DNA of 64,000 nt from contig NC_135506.1 of NCBI RefSeq assembly GCF_052857255.1, positions 76,341,056-76,405,055 on the forward strand, written 5' to 3'. A program made the position numbers and the translations under genes. The stretch's first letter is position 1. The number at the start of each line of letters is the position of its first letter. Positions 11,198 to 22,450 of this stretch are shown here, one piece after another. The DNA is from Amblyomma americanum (Eukaryota; Arthropoda; Arachnida; Ixodida; Ixodidae). The notes beneath the pieces were generated by a model. The model was not told the origin of the DNA. It was given only the letters and a program-made list of their open reading frames with translations, and made no database searches.

Positions 11198-13400
11198 TGC
11201 TGCACTTGTCAGCAATTGTGCATTGCAAGAACCTGCCAATTTTGTCGTGATATCTTTGTTGGAAGTATCAAGGAGGATATTTTGACATAAATCATGTTGA
11301 CACTATCTGATATGTGGTGTAATTTCTTTAGGGGAGTGTGAGCTGTGGCAAAATTTAAAGGTGAAGGACTGTGAAGAGACTTGCTTTTCCAGACATGAAA
11401 TGAGAGTAGCAGCATTAGCTCTGTTTGTTCGGTGGCAATGCTTTGTTTTTATTTCAGTTTTACCTCTTATTTGCTTGTAAAAACAGTAATGGTTAAAAAA
11501 CCAGTTTTGAAAAATCAGGAAGTGTGCACAGTGTGTGTGTTGAGAGCTGATGCCTTTTTTCAACGTGCTTTAGTTTTCAAAATGGGTCGAGAGAAACATT
11601 TTCCTTTGTTTTGTATTGTATACAACAATTTTTCAGGAAATGTGTCTCTGGCACTTTCTTTTTTGCTGTTGTCTTATAAATTAGAATGGGGGATCCCTGT
11701 CTTGAAATGATTCATTGTATTTATTGTGGCCATTCCAATGGAAATGCAGTCATCACTGCCTTCTCATTTTTAGCTGTCTATTGCACTCTATGCATTGTAT
11801 CTCAGCAGAGCATGCTTCAGTGTTTCAAATCGTGTTGACGTCCGCTACTTGTACTTTACTGGTAGAAACGAAGATATAGCACTTGGTGACAGATTTTTCT
11901 TTATCCTGATTTGAAGAGTTTTTGGTTTGCCATTTAATCTTTTATTTCTCCCTCAGTGATTCTTGACAGGCAGTTTTCTCTTATTTGCATAAGCAAGCCT
12001 TTGATTCTGGTAAAATCTTACAATTCCAGTGTCTAAGTTGTTGTGCAGCATTTGTTGCAGAAGTTTTGAAATAAATCTGACAGTGGCAGCTTTTAGCGAT
12101 GTCCACTTCTTTTGGTTGTTAGTCTTTGTACAATGCATGCAGTACTTTTGTGCAATCATTGAGATTTTATAGCATTAAGTGCATTTGAAAAAACTTGTAA
12201 ATATATTACAAAAGATAATGTATGGCCAGAAACCTAACTGCAGCATCTTAGCATAAGGGTGCGCTAACTATATTACGAAAGGGATGGCACAAGATGACAA
12301 GCACACTTCAACAGTTCGTGTTTTTATAAGCTGCATATCGATGCAAAATCAGAGGGCAATGAAGATGTAGAAAAAACCAAGAACATGAAGGAAAAACAGC
12401 TTAGCGAGCATCTGACAGACGTCACATATATAGGTAGTGCATCCCTATGCTAAAACTCAAGACAAATTTCAAAACTTTAAAAAATGTACCATGGTCACCT
12501 TTCTTTCTGATGTGCAGTACACTGCTGTGGGTATCGGAGGCAAAAAAATGGGACTCGCACAGTGGAAGTAGAAGTTGAAGTAATCTGCAAGGATGAATTT
12601 GGGACGGTGACTGCTCAGCTGGGAGCAATGCTTTTATATTGTCTGTATTACATTTGTCTGCCAACCTTTTCAACAAGCACCACACAGCTGCTGGCCTTTT
12701 CATTTGATGGGTCCATTTCTTAGTGACCCCTACCGGATCTGTCTGGAACCCTTTGCATCAGTGAAAGTTAGGAGTGATCACACGGATGTCCAAGTACTGC
12801 TTGTCGAGCTGTGTTCCAAATGCACTGAAACTTTGCAATACTTGCCGCTGAAATGCAATGGAAACATATTCAAGGTGGTACACTTCTGACTGAACTGTAA
12901 TTTTTTTTACTTCATTCCTACAAATCACTTCCTCTAGTGCAGCACGATCTTGACTTTGGGCTTTTGTGATTTCTGCTGCAGTAGTATCAATTTCTTGATG
13001 AGGCAGAAGCCACTCAGTGTACCCTGCCCATAATGACTGATTCCAGGCAATTTTACGAAAAGGCTACAAAACTAAATGGCAGACAAAAACGATCACACTG
13101 GAAAAACACATAGGCTTGCCTACTACTGCGTGTGTCCTTGTATGTTTCATTCCTCGACTTTAAATTATTCCTTAACTTTAAAAAATCTCAAACCAACTCA
13201 CTCAACAGTACTTAAGTAACTTTCATGAGTCAGTTGCACATTAAATCAGTGGAGCACATTCTTACATGCCTTATCAGTTTTGAGATATTGTGCAATTGAC
13301 AACAACTGAGTACATTTACTAACTGTAATCATTAAATGGAGGAAAATTAATACGCATGACTTCTATGTCTTCCGCTATCACTATAGGGTAGAGAGCATAG
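11198..13400. other. Gene-free stretch, possible 3' UTR followed by intergenic DNA
   Basis: No coding signature appears. The first about 870 bp could be the 3' untranslated region of the zinc-finger exon, since the first well-placed AATAAA is near 12070. Frames of 60-93 codons (for example on the minus strand at 12422-12703) lack domains. Confidence 0.35.
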
Positions 13401-13404
13401 GTAG

Positions 13405-14240
13405 ATGGGTTTTCGTTGTTCTTTTACATTATGCTTTGCACCTGCTGCTATAATTTCTCAGGATTCCTTGGCTTTTGCATTCCTTTGTCCTCCCCTCCTC
13501 CTTTTCTTTTCCTCTTGTATTCTTTCTGCCATGTTGCTCAATTGCTTTCCCCTAATTTTTCTAGGTCAACCCAACCAGTCGTACCATGCCTAGTGTTGCA
13601 GCTCTCCACGTGTGGGCACACAGCCTTTCAAGCCCATATTTGCTCTCTGTCCACCTTCGCCAACCCCCAGATTGTTTTCTGCTGAGCTGGCATATTTCTT
13701 TATTGCAGTTCTGCAGATGAACCGCCTGATCCTCTCTTGCAGCCATCCTGCCTGGGCAAGATTTTCAAGTTCACGCTTCCCATCCTAACACCCTTTCCAC
13801 TTCACAGCCTTCTACCCCACACCAGGGCTTCCTCCTTTGTGTGAACACACTATTTAAACCACTCCACTGACGAATGCTTTGCCCAGACGAAGACAAGTCC
13901 TCTTGTAAAAAAGTTGGCAGGCATCCTAAGGGCTCCTTCTCCCCTTGTTCACTTTCTGTCGGTTTTAAGTGACACGGGACTTGACTCGCGTTTGTAATGT
14001 TAGAAAATGTGCCTTGTCTTTTTTCAACTGCTTTCTCTCATTATCATCATCCGCTATCGTGACCCGCTTTTTTTTGCCTCTTCCCCTTCCTCAGTGCAGA
14101 GTAGCAGGCCAGATATTCATTTTTCCGGCTGGCCTCTCTGTTTTCCTCTCAATAAACCCTTTTTCTCTTGTAATGCCTATCCCTGTATGTACTTCGCTTT
14201 TTATGCTCTCATCAATAAGTGTGAAATGAACTGAGCAATG
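13405..14240 (+). repeat. Possible Penelope-like element remnant
   Basis: A pyrimidine-rich, fairly GC-balanced block sits in AT-rich surroundings. It contains a hammerhead-like motif at 13884-13918 (separate entry) of the kind carried in the terminal repeats of Penelope-like retroelements. No reverse transcriptase or GIY-YIG frame survives. The limits are guesses from the composition change; the assignment rests mainly on the ribozyme-like motif. Confidence 0.3.
13884..13918 (+). ncRNA. Degenerate hammerhead-ribozyme-like motif
   Basis: The segment reads CAGACGA, stem GACAAG, loop TCCT, stem CTTGTA, then AAAAA and GTTGGC. The hammerhead core calls for CUGANGA, stem II, then GAAA. Here stem II is complementary over five of six pairs with a four-base loop, but CUGA has become CAGA and GAAAC has become AAAAA, so catalysis would be lost. 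Penelope-like elements are known to carry type I hammerheads of this compact form. I read this as an inactivated copy; chance similarity remains possible. Confidence 0.4.
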
Positions 14241-17200
14241 TGCTTTTCTAGGAACTCAGTTTCCTTGTGTATGGATCCATTGGGTGGCGTGGTCTCACTT
14301 GGCACCATTTGTGCCGAATATTTTGTTGCATGCCTGAAGTAGTTCCCTTCCTTGTTAGTTTCAGTGTGTTATACACTTGCATCTCCTTCAGTTATCAATC
14401 AGTTATTCTTGCCCTCACTGCAGATTAAGTGTATTTTACACCCTCAGTGACTTTTGCACATCTCTCTCGCTGGGCTGTGTACAACTCGCTTCTATTTAGC
14501 CATTGTTTCTGTTACCAGTTGGTGCTTCGGGAATGATTGTTATGGCGTATTTTAGCAGTAGTAGTTACAAACTGCTCGGGACACAAATTAAATTTGGTCG
14601 CCTGTCGTGTCGGGGCCAGTTTGTCCTCCATTGGAGGAGACTACAGCCAGGCATGCTGGGAGACACGTGGAGGGTTGGGGTAGTGTGTGCACTGTAGGTG
14701 AGAGAACATTTACATTGATTTTAAGGCAAAAGCCTTTCTTTGCTCATGAATGACGTGGACGGAAGTTGTAGACGGAAGCTGTAGGCAGAAGTGGTAAATG
14801 GTAGTTGTCTGCATGAACTTTCAATCGTAAGTTGTGTGGTGAATAAAACAAAAATGTAGTTAAGTAACAGTTCTTAAGCAAGGTATATGTAATGAAAGAA
14901 ACCAGAAACTAACAACAGAAAAACAACAAAAAATGAAAGGACACTGGGGACAGGAAGAGGCTTTCGCATTTGCGCTCTTAAGTAGACTTGGATAAAATCC
15001 TTAACTTTTCTTCGTTGATGCCAATGTACGCTAGCAGCCTATGTTCCAGTGCCGTGTTTCTGCACCAATGTTGTCAACGCCAACGTGCATAGCTCTAGTG
15101 CACTGTTTCTGCCAAATTTGTCCTCACCAACACTTGCAGTGCACATGTCTCTGCCACTACCACCACATAGCTCAAAGCATGATTATTAGATTGGTAGTAG
15201 TATTAGTTGATGGAGAATGTGATGTGCAATGCACATAGACGTGATAGGTTGTGGTGATAGCCTAGTGCTCTCTGCATGGCCAGTGAAGATATCTGTGCAC
15301 TGCAGTGGAAATCGAATCCTGGTCACGGCAATTTTTTTTATGAACCTAAATGGATTAAAGAGATCATAGATTGTTATTAACCACTGATTTGTAATTAATA
15401 TACTAATCCTAAATTTTTTCACAATTCTCAAGGGAAAAGTGTATAGGCGCTGTACAATGTAAAGGTTTTTTTGCCTAATGTCATTCTAAATCTGCACAAA
15501 AACTGCAGTAGAATGAAAATCTTGGTTATTTTAAACTAAGTGGTTCCTTATCTTAGTTGCATATTGAACTCTTAAGGTATGGAACTCTGCTCTCTCTTTT
15601 TTACATTAACATGATACAAAGAATTCAGTGCAAAACCTCGTGCTGTATTTCAGAGTATTTGCTTTGTTCTGGTGGCATGCTTGTGTTTGTCATGTATGCT
15701 GAGTATTCAAAGTAGCTGTTGTCAGTAATGTGTGGAAGACAGAGCATATACTTTTTGGTGCTGTAGCGGCAGGAAATGAAACATTTCTTTCCACGGTGCA
15801 TATCATTGTTTGGATCAAAATAATGTGTCTTAAGTGCAATGCGTGCTTCTCGTATACATTGCTGAGCACACGAAATGGTCGTTATTTGAATGCAGCCCTT
15901 GACAGCTGGTATCCCAGTACAAGTGATAATAGTGCCAGTAGTTTAGCATTTGTACTGGCATTCAAATTCGTAGGCATACACTGCCATCCTTCCCTTCATT
16001 TTTGATACTAAGTTCTGCTATTGTACAAGGGTAGCTTTGGTCCTCCCATCTTGTTGTTCGCATGTGCTGTTCACAGAGCGATTTTGCACTATTGTGCAAA
16101 ATGTGCAAAAGGATGAAGGGAATATCTGTTTCGAAATAATTCATCTTGTCTTCTTATTTCTTTGCTTTTTAGGGGTCACACCTGACATGGCCGGATGAAC
16201 TGCAAGTCTCTCACTGCCCTCCTTTGTGGATCACTCTTGGCCAAACAATTGTTGCTTGCCAGATCCCTTCACTGTTGTGGAGCATGTTAAGGTCATCTCA
16301 GTTTTCTCTGTCTCATTATCTATGCCTTCAGAAGGTGTCACAGCAAAACTATAGCACTTCTGTTTCACAATATAGAAGGTTTAACATCTCGTCTCCTCTT
16401 GCTGATTTCTCATGTTTCTACTTTGTATTCTTAGGAGCTACTACTCTTATGCCATTCTGCTCTTTCCCTCATTAATACATTAAAATTGCAGCTTGAAACA
16501 ATCTTGAGAAGCTGCTGCTGCACACGTCCTCTTGAAAGTATACTTGCATGGGCACAAAAAAAGCTTATGTGGTGAGTGGTGTCAGTTAAACAGATATTAC
16601 CAGGGACCGTAAGGAGCAACATGTCACAATAGGCCAAATGGCCTCCAGAGATGGTGTTTAGCTTGTAGATTTCGTGCTTAAGGGGTGCTTGTTGAAAAGC
16701 ATCTTCATAAAGTCCGTTAATCTTCAAACAAAAGAAAAACCAATTTAGCTTGTTTGAAGACAAGGAAAATATATAAACCCATTTTTAGCACCATCCTAAT
16801 GCTTTTTATGTGCAGTGACATTTAGTTGGCAACTAGGAATACTCAAATCAGTGCTGCCATCATGAGTTTTGACGGACCTGTTTTCATGAATCGGGTATGT
16901 GGCAACATTTTTTGCATGCTGGGGTGTGCCTTGATAAGTACTATTATTCTTGCTTTAACTGCAGTGGTATATAGACAGTGTGATTGCAAATGTTGTTGAA
17001 TAAGATGAGATATTATTGCTGGGTGATAATTAGTAGTTTGTATTGTTAACAATACCAAAAATTGGGATTCATTATGCACCCAAATGCATGCAGTGCTTTG
17101 AGGTGCTAAGTTCGCTTCCCATTCGACAATTTCAGCACTCAGTGAATCATTTTCAGCACCTTTTGAACACTTCCGCCTAAAACTAATGCTTAGGATTGCC

Positions 17201-17559
17201 CAAAATTCAGTCGTAAAAAAATGCAGAGGCAACTTTACAATGTGATGAGACAAATCAGCAAGTGCAGTGCTGACTGTTAAGTTGTCTTTTATATTTATTG
17301 TCTACCCATTACATGTCAATTGAATTTCGCCATTGGTTTTTTATTCTAGTGCTGCATCATGCAGCTGAAGGCTTCTGAAAGGTGAACATGATCGGGTGGG
17401 TATTAAGTGGAAATGTTCAGGAGGTGGAGATGGGCGAACGTGGTTCGGATGTTGGGCAGAGCCCCTCTACACAGTGAAAGTGGATGGGTGGTGACGGCAG
17501 TGCTTATGGAGGGTGGAGTTGGATGGGCGTTGATTCTGGAGGGTGGAGTAGGAGGAGGG
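14241..17559. other. Gene-free AT-rich stretch
   Basis: No domain-bearing frame is seen. At 15186-15235 there is a GTAGTAGTATTAGTTGATG block that recurs near 23001 and 23060 (see findings). The 110-136-codon minus frames at 16431-17253 show no family signature. Confidence 0.35.
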
Positions 17560-17710
17560 TTTTGAAGTGAATGGCAGTTTAGCCTAGCCTCTTGGATCTG
17601 CATCCAAAAATCTGTGTCAATACAACACAGTTCTTCAAAACTTGGCTGGCAATATTGACAGCCATTCTTATTTTTTGGCCATTTCTAGCTCATGAAACCT
17701 CTGTTTTTAG
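17560..17710 (+). repeat. Dispersed repeat, copy 1 (partner near 19305-19460)
   Basis: GAATGGCAGTTTAGCCTAGCC, CCAAAAATCTGTGT, GGCTGGCAATA, a T-rich run, TTTCTAGCTC and CTCTGTTTTTAGC match in order and spacing with the copy 1.75 kb downstream in the same orientation. There is no coding content. It is either an unclassified short interspersed element or a local duplication. Confidence 0.6.
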
Positions 17711-19304
17711 CTAAAATAACAGATGCTAGAATTCGGTATATATTGATGTAGGCCAACATTAATTTCTTGTGAATGTTTCTTTGAGGCAGAAGAGACCGTG
17801 CTTGTAATATATCATGCCAGTAAGCGTGAACTAGCTCAAACTTTGAATGTTGCAAAAAGGGATGCGAAGTTTGCTTTTCTATGAGAGAATTGTCAAAATC
17901 GCACTCCACAGTGGTGCCATGCTCTTGTGCAAGACTTTGAATAGCCATGTAGTTCAGTAGCCACAGCTGCCTTACTGAAAATCCACAGAAGCTCTTTCAT
18001 TCTACCCTAATGAATCTGCCTTATGAGAGTGCCCATAATGTCCATGTTGAATTCCTAGAACATTGAAGGTCAGCTGCTCATAACATTTTGTCTTCAATAG
18101 AAATGGTGCATTTAACTTTTTTCCAGGCACTGGGGCTGGCAAGAAGACACCAAAGATTTACAAACTACTTCACAAGAACTGTGGTCCATCTTGACTGGCC
18201 ACTTGTTTGTTGTAAGACGCAGTCAGTCATAGCATGTCTGATGGCCTTAATATCTGTTGTATCTGTTGTAGTGGGGAAATTCAGCTACATCCCTTTGTGC
18301 CAATGTAATAAAACAGTTTTTGGACTGTGGCAGTATTTTTATGAGGCTTTTTGATTGAGTGCACCTAGACTAGCAGGTTTAGTCTTTGCGGCCATAGTAT
18401 AAAGCATGGTATGGGCAATTGTTATTTTTTTTTCATTATGTTTGGCAAGTCTTGTCTTGAGCATTACAACGCAATATTGTTTGGAATGTACTTGCATTTG
18501 TGGTCGAAGCACTGTTATTTGCTCTGTGTCCTGGATGCAGTGCAGAATGTTAGTCTCTCTCAGAATTGGATGTGGCATACCCTTCAAGTTCCCAGATAGT
18601 TGCAACAAACCTATGCTTGCTTTAGTATTCACCAAAAGTATCATTGTTTTTTATTCACAAGAGTAATTGCTCTCCAGACGTTTCATGATTTTTCTGTCTT
18701 GGCAACATTCAAACTGCACCTTAAAGTATCCCCGAGGTTCCCTGAGATATAGCTTCACACACTAGTCATGAAGGTGTCTGTATATGTTGAAAATAGATTG
18801 TGCAATGAAGTGACCAGTCTGCTCAGGTTAATAGATGCCATCAAAGAGATCAGGAGTTATGCAATGCATGGGAGCAGGCTGCATCATTTCATCATCTGGT
18901 AGCCACTCACTTCAGAACTGAAATCCTGCACTTCACCGGTCCATTTCTTGTTTCTACGGTCACTTGTACAACAGTGTCTACTTTATCACTGATTTTATTA
19001 ATATAGTGTGAGTGGTGATGCCCATATTTCACTATGGGGCTGTTTTCCAGGCTGTCTTGTAAACTTTATAAATGTCCTGGTATTTTTTGTTCCCAATATT
19101 GCCTGATGAAAGGGGCACAGAGGACAACTCCATCAAATGATGTACTAATCAAAAATTGATTCTCTGCCTTTTTTGGGTGGTATGTTAACATATGTCTCAT
19201 GGCAATCGACGCACTTATACAAGGCTGAGAAAATCGTATTCAACAATTTTTTCATCACTTCGTTCAAACCTGGCATTTACGCCATAAAGGGCTGGTTGCG
19301 GTTT
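17711..19304. other. Gene-free stretch between repeat copies
   Basis: Only short frames without domains occur on either strand. A possible acceptor at 18124-18129 (TTTTTCCAG) is followed by a frame with no recognisable conservation, so no exon is called. Confidence 0.35.
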
Positions 19305-19460
19305 TTTTTAAGAGAATGGCAGTGTAGCATAGCCTCTGAATTCTCTGCCCAAAAATTAGTGTTAACATAAGTAGTTTACTTGCACAACCAGCCAGGAATG
19401 GTGTCACATGTATTTTGTTTTTTGCATTTTTCTAGATTTGAAAAGCTCAGTTTTCGAGGA
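19305..19460 (+). repeat. Dispersed repeat, copy 2
   Basis: This is the partner of 17560-17710. GAATGGCAGTGTAGCATAGCC, CCAAAAATTAGTGT, CAACCAGCCAGGAAT, TTTTTCTAGATT and CTCAGTTTTCGAG align in order with it, and divergence is substantial. No terminal inverted repeat or poly(A) tail is evident. Confidence 0.6.
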
Positions 19461-20153
19461 GAGTGGTTTCCTATCAATACAGACAGACTTTGATCTGTCC
19501 TCATTGTCCCTTTAATTTTGCTAATCATAGTTTTTATCTCTTTGCTAATGAATACATGTAAATGTTATTTGAGCAAGTGTTCCTACAATGCACTTACAGA
19601 TTTATTTACCTTTTTTAGGAAGTACTCATATGCTTAATGTTAATGTGTGAAATAATATTTAATGCCCTTATACAAACCCATTAGACCACAACATTTTGAC
19701 AGATGTCCGGCAAATATCCAAATGCGTATGTCCAAAACAGACACCAATGGTGCCACCGTTGGACATAATTTTGGCATCCGGTTTGTTTGCTCCAGCAGAA
19801 GTCATGCAGATCATGCAGGCATCTGACAGAAAAGGATCAGCATGAATTTACATCCTGGAACTATAGCATTCAGTACATAATGTGTCTGATGAGTGCAGAG
19901 CATAGTTAGCTTAAATGTGAAGACTTGATTAGATGACTGGTAGTAATGATGAAAATATTAACAGTGATGTTAAACAAATTAGCAATTTTTATTATAGTGC
20001 AAGTATTCATTATTTCATGCCGCTAACACAAATTCAAAGGCACAACACATTTTGCAGATGTATCTGAACGCCTGTGTTATGAATGATTCTGGTTTGAATT
20101 TTTCATTCTACTCTTAATATTTTCACTCATGCTTGATGTGTTTTGTAATGTCT
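19461..20153. other. Gene-free AT-rich stretch
   Basis: I see no coding frame, SINE head, inverted terminus or tandem array that I could support. Confidence 0.4.
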
Positions 20154-20885
20154 GCAGTTGAATCTAGATATATCGAACTCAAAGGGGACCATGAAGTAGT
20201 TCAATATATCTGTAATTCGATTGCATAATAAATGAAAAAAGACAAGCTTACCCCTAACTTTCAAGCGAGAATACTTTACACCCATGCTATGGATGCACTT
20301 CTTGCATTGAAATTCCACCACTGGCATGCTGGCAGCACACTGCTGCCTGGGCATAGCCAGGTTTACCCTGGTTCACATCATTTCAAACTAGCCACTGCCT
20401 ATCATAAATATCTGCTCGTGTTACGAGTACACTATAAATATAATACTGTCATTAAAATTGAAATACAGCTGATTTTTGCAACGTCTTTGGCAGCGAAGCA
20501 GGCCAGGCTAGAGCCATCAGTGCTCTTGTTAGTCAAATTGGCTTCACTGAATGACAGCAACATGGCATGGAAATTAAATACAGGAGACCAAAGGCCACCC
20601 CCAAACACACCCCACCTTCACCTTGTTTCTCGGTTGCCAGCAGGTGCCGAAAGCCACACTCAGCTGACCCATCTCTGCACACGAAAATTGACCGAAGAGC
20701 GCCATTAGAAGGGCCACTTAAAAAGACACGGTGCATCGTTTAATATATTGAATGACTGGCGAAATTGAAGTTCACACTAGGCAACTTTCCAGTACCTTTG
20801 CATGGGATTTTGAAGGGGATAACCTGTATGTTCGATGTAGCCAATAATTCAATATATCTGGGTTCAATATGTGGGGGCTTGATTG
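20154..20885 (+). mobile_element. pogo/Tigger-like MITE, near full length
   Basis: The left end CAGTTGAATCT...GATATATCGAACTC is mirrored at the right end, where the reverse complement of 20885 inward begins CAATCAAGCCCC and also reaches GATATATTGAA. Immediately outside the right end is TA (20886-20887); on the left the expected TA has decayed to TG. Internal AAAGGGGACC and TTATCCCCTTC words are typical of pogo/Tigger termini. The 158-codon plus frame inside has no DDE transposase features, so the element is non-autonomous and was mobilised in trans. The copy at 5552 belongs to the same family. Confidence 0.8.
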
Positions 20886-21619
20886 TATGATGCTCAAGGG
20901 AATCAGTAACAAGCATTCTTTGTTAGATCAAGTATATGCTATATCTGTTCACAATAGCAGTTAGAACCATGTTAAACACAATTCTATTTCCTCCTTGTGG
21001 TAGCCAAAATCACGGTACTAGATTGCAATATTATGTTTTGGTAATCAAAGCTTTACAAAAAAAAATTCCGGAGTGTCAGAGAAGTTGCACTTTCTCTAGC
21101 CAAAAGTTGGGTCCTGTATCCTGCTTTGAAGTGTAAATCAACTCAGAGAGGAAGTATGTTTTGACACAATCCTGTTTTGCTCAAATGCAGGTAATGGATG
21201 GTTTGGTGCCTGATGAAGTTATACAGAATTGATGCAGTATGCACACTGTTCTGTTTGGTGCTGCTCGAGCCTATGCCAGGCTGTCACCTCACGGATGCTC
21301 AAATACTCTACCAAGGTGTCCTATCTTCTTTGCCGATAACAAAATGAGTTAAGAAATTGGAAAATATACACTCTTTTCCTGTGCTTTATTAATCAGGTCT
21401 CTGCAATTTAAATTCTTTACCGCTCACCAGTGTGCTGCAGAGGGCGGGAAAAAATATGTTTAATGCAACAAGCACTGCATTCTTATATCGTTGCTGTAAT
21501 AGCAAAAATAGAATGTTTTATGATGGCCTCTTGACAGTGGTCGCTCAATTCCTACCTTTCATGTGTGTTTTTCAATGACTATTCTTGGTTGTTTTTTGTA
21601 ATATAGTTTATAGCTGGTG
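20886..21619. other. Gene-free stretch
   Basis: No coding or repeat signal is strong enough to annotate. The last about 100 bases may belong to repeat copy B, with a weak match to 9690-9740. Confidence 0.35.
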
Positions 21620-22450
21620 TTCTGGGGTCTTATCTCTCTTTTTCTCTCTCTATAGGCTGTTGTCAGTTTTCGTATTGGCTGTGGCACTGTTTAGCACTTT
21701 TAGTGGATTCCAGAACTTAGGGGTATGTACAGCAATGAGCAGGAAGGTTAAGCTCTGCCACTGGCTTCACACTGAAATTACAGCCAAGCATTATTTAGGA
21801 AACCTTACTTTAAAGTAATGCCCTCATTGCTGATGAGGTTGGCATATCCATGCATGTTATACATGTCTACAACCAAGCGCCAGTTTTCAGCCACCGCGGT
21901 GGCTCAGTGGTTATAGCACTGAGCTGCTGACCTGAAAAATGCGAGTTCGATCTCGGCCAGGGTGGTTGAATTTTGATGGAGGCTGAATTCTAGAGACCTG
22001 TGTACTGTGCGGTAGCAATGCAAGGTTAAAGAACCCCAGGTGGTCGACATTTCCGGAGCGCTTCACTACAGCGTCTTTCATAGCCTGAGTCACTTTGGGA
22101 CGTTAAACCTCCATAAACCAACCAAACCAGAAGCCAATTTTTCACTTACTATATTTGTTAAAAGTGTACCACATCTGTGAAGTGTAAAATTCGTGGTTTG
22201 TTGTAGTTTGCAGATTAAGTTATGCCTCAGATCTTTTCTTTCGTTTCTGAAAGTCTGGTGCTGGCATGATTTGGAAAGTTGCATTACTGTGCACATCAAT
22301 GACAGCAGCAGCTTCGAGATCTGGCTCAGAAGTGCTACTAAAAAAGAAATTGTGTGTTAGTGTGATCTTGCCCTGCTAAAAAACCAGTGCCCATCATTTT
22401 GCTAGTTATAAATGCATTTTCTAAATTCTTGCGCAATGTCATTATCAAAG
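21620..22450 (+). repeat. Diverged repeat copy B with a SINE inside
   Basis: This is the partner of 9780-10420. Matching blocks include CACTGTTTAGCACTTTTAGTGG, GATGAGGTTGGCATATCCATG, GCGCCAGTTTTCAG, then after the SINE GTTGCATTACTGTG, CAGCAGCTTCGAG and TTGCGCAATGTCATTA. The SINE at 21894-22127 is flanked by GCGCCAGTTTTCAG and AAGCCAATTTTTCAC, an imperfect target duplication. The insertion therefore postdates the separation of the two copies or occurred in only one of them. Confidence 0.7.
21894..22127 (+). repeat. tRNA-derived SINE, full-length
   Basis: It opens CCGCGGTGGCTCAGTGGTTA (A-box region) and carries a B-box-like GAGTTCGATCTC. The body follows (TTTTGATGGAGG, AAAGAACCCCAGGTGGTCGA, TTTCCGGAGCGCTTCACTAC), and the tail ends GGGACGTTAAACC before short CCAAACC-type runs. 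RNA polymerase III would drive such elements from the internal boxes, with LINE machinery acting in trans. Both boxes are slightly mutated. Confidence 0.9.

Noticed and set aside
20232..20708. 158-codon plus-strand frame
   Set aside because: It lies wholly inside the Tigger-like MITE, has no transposase motif, and starts in terminal-repeat sequence.
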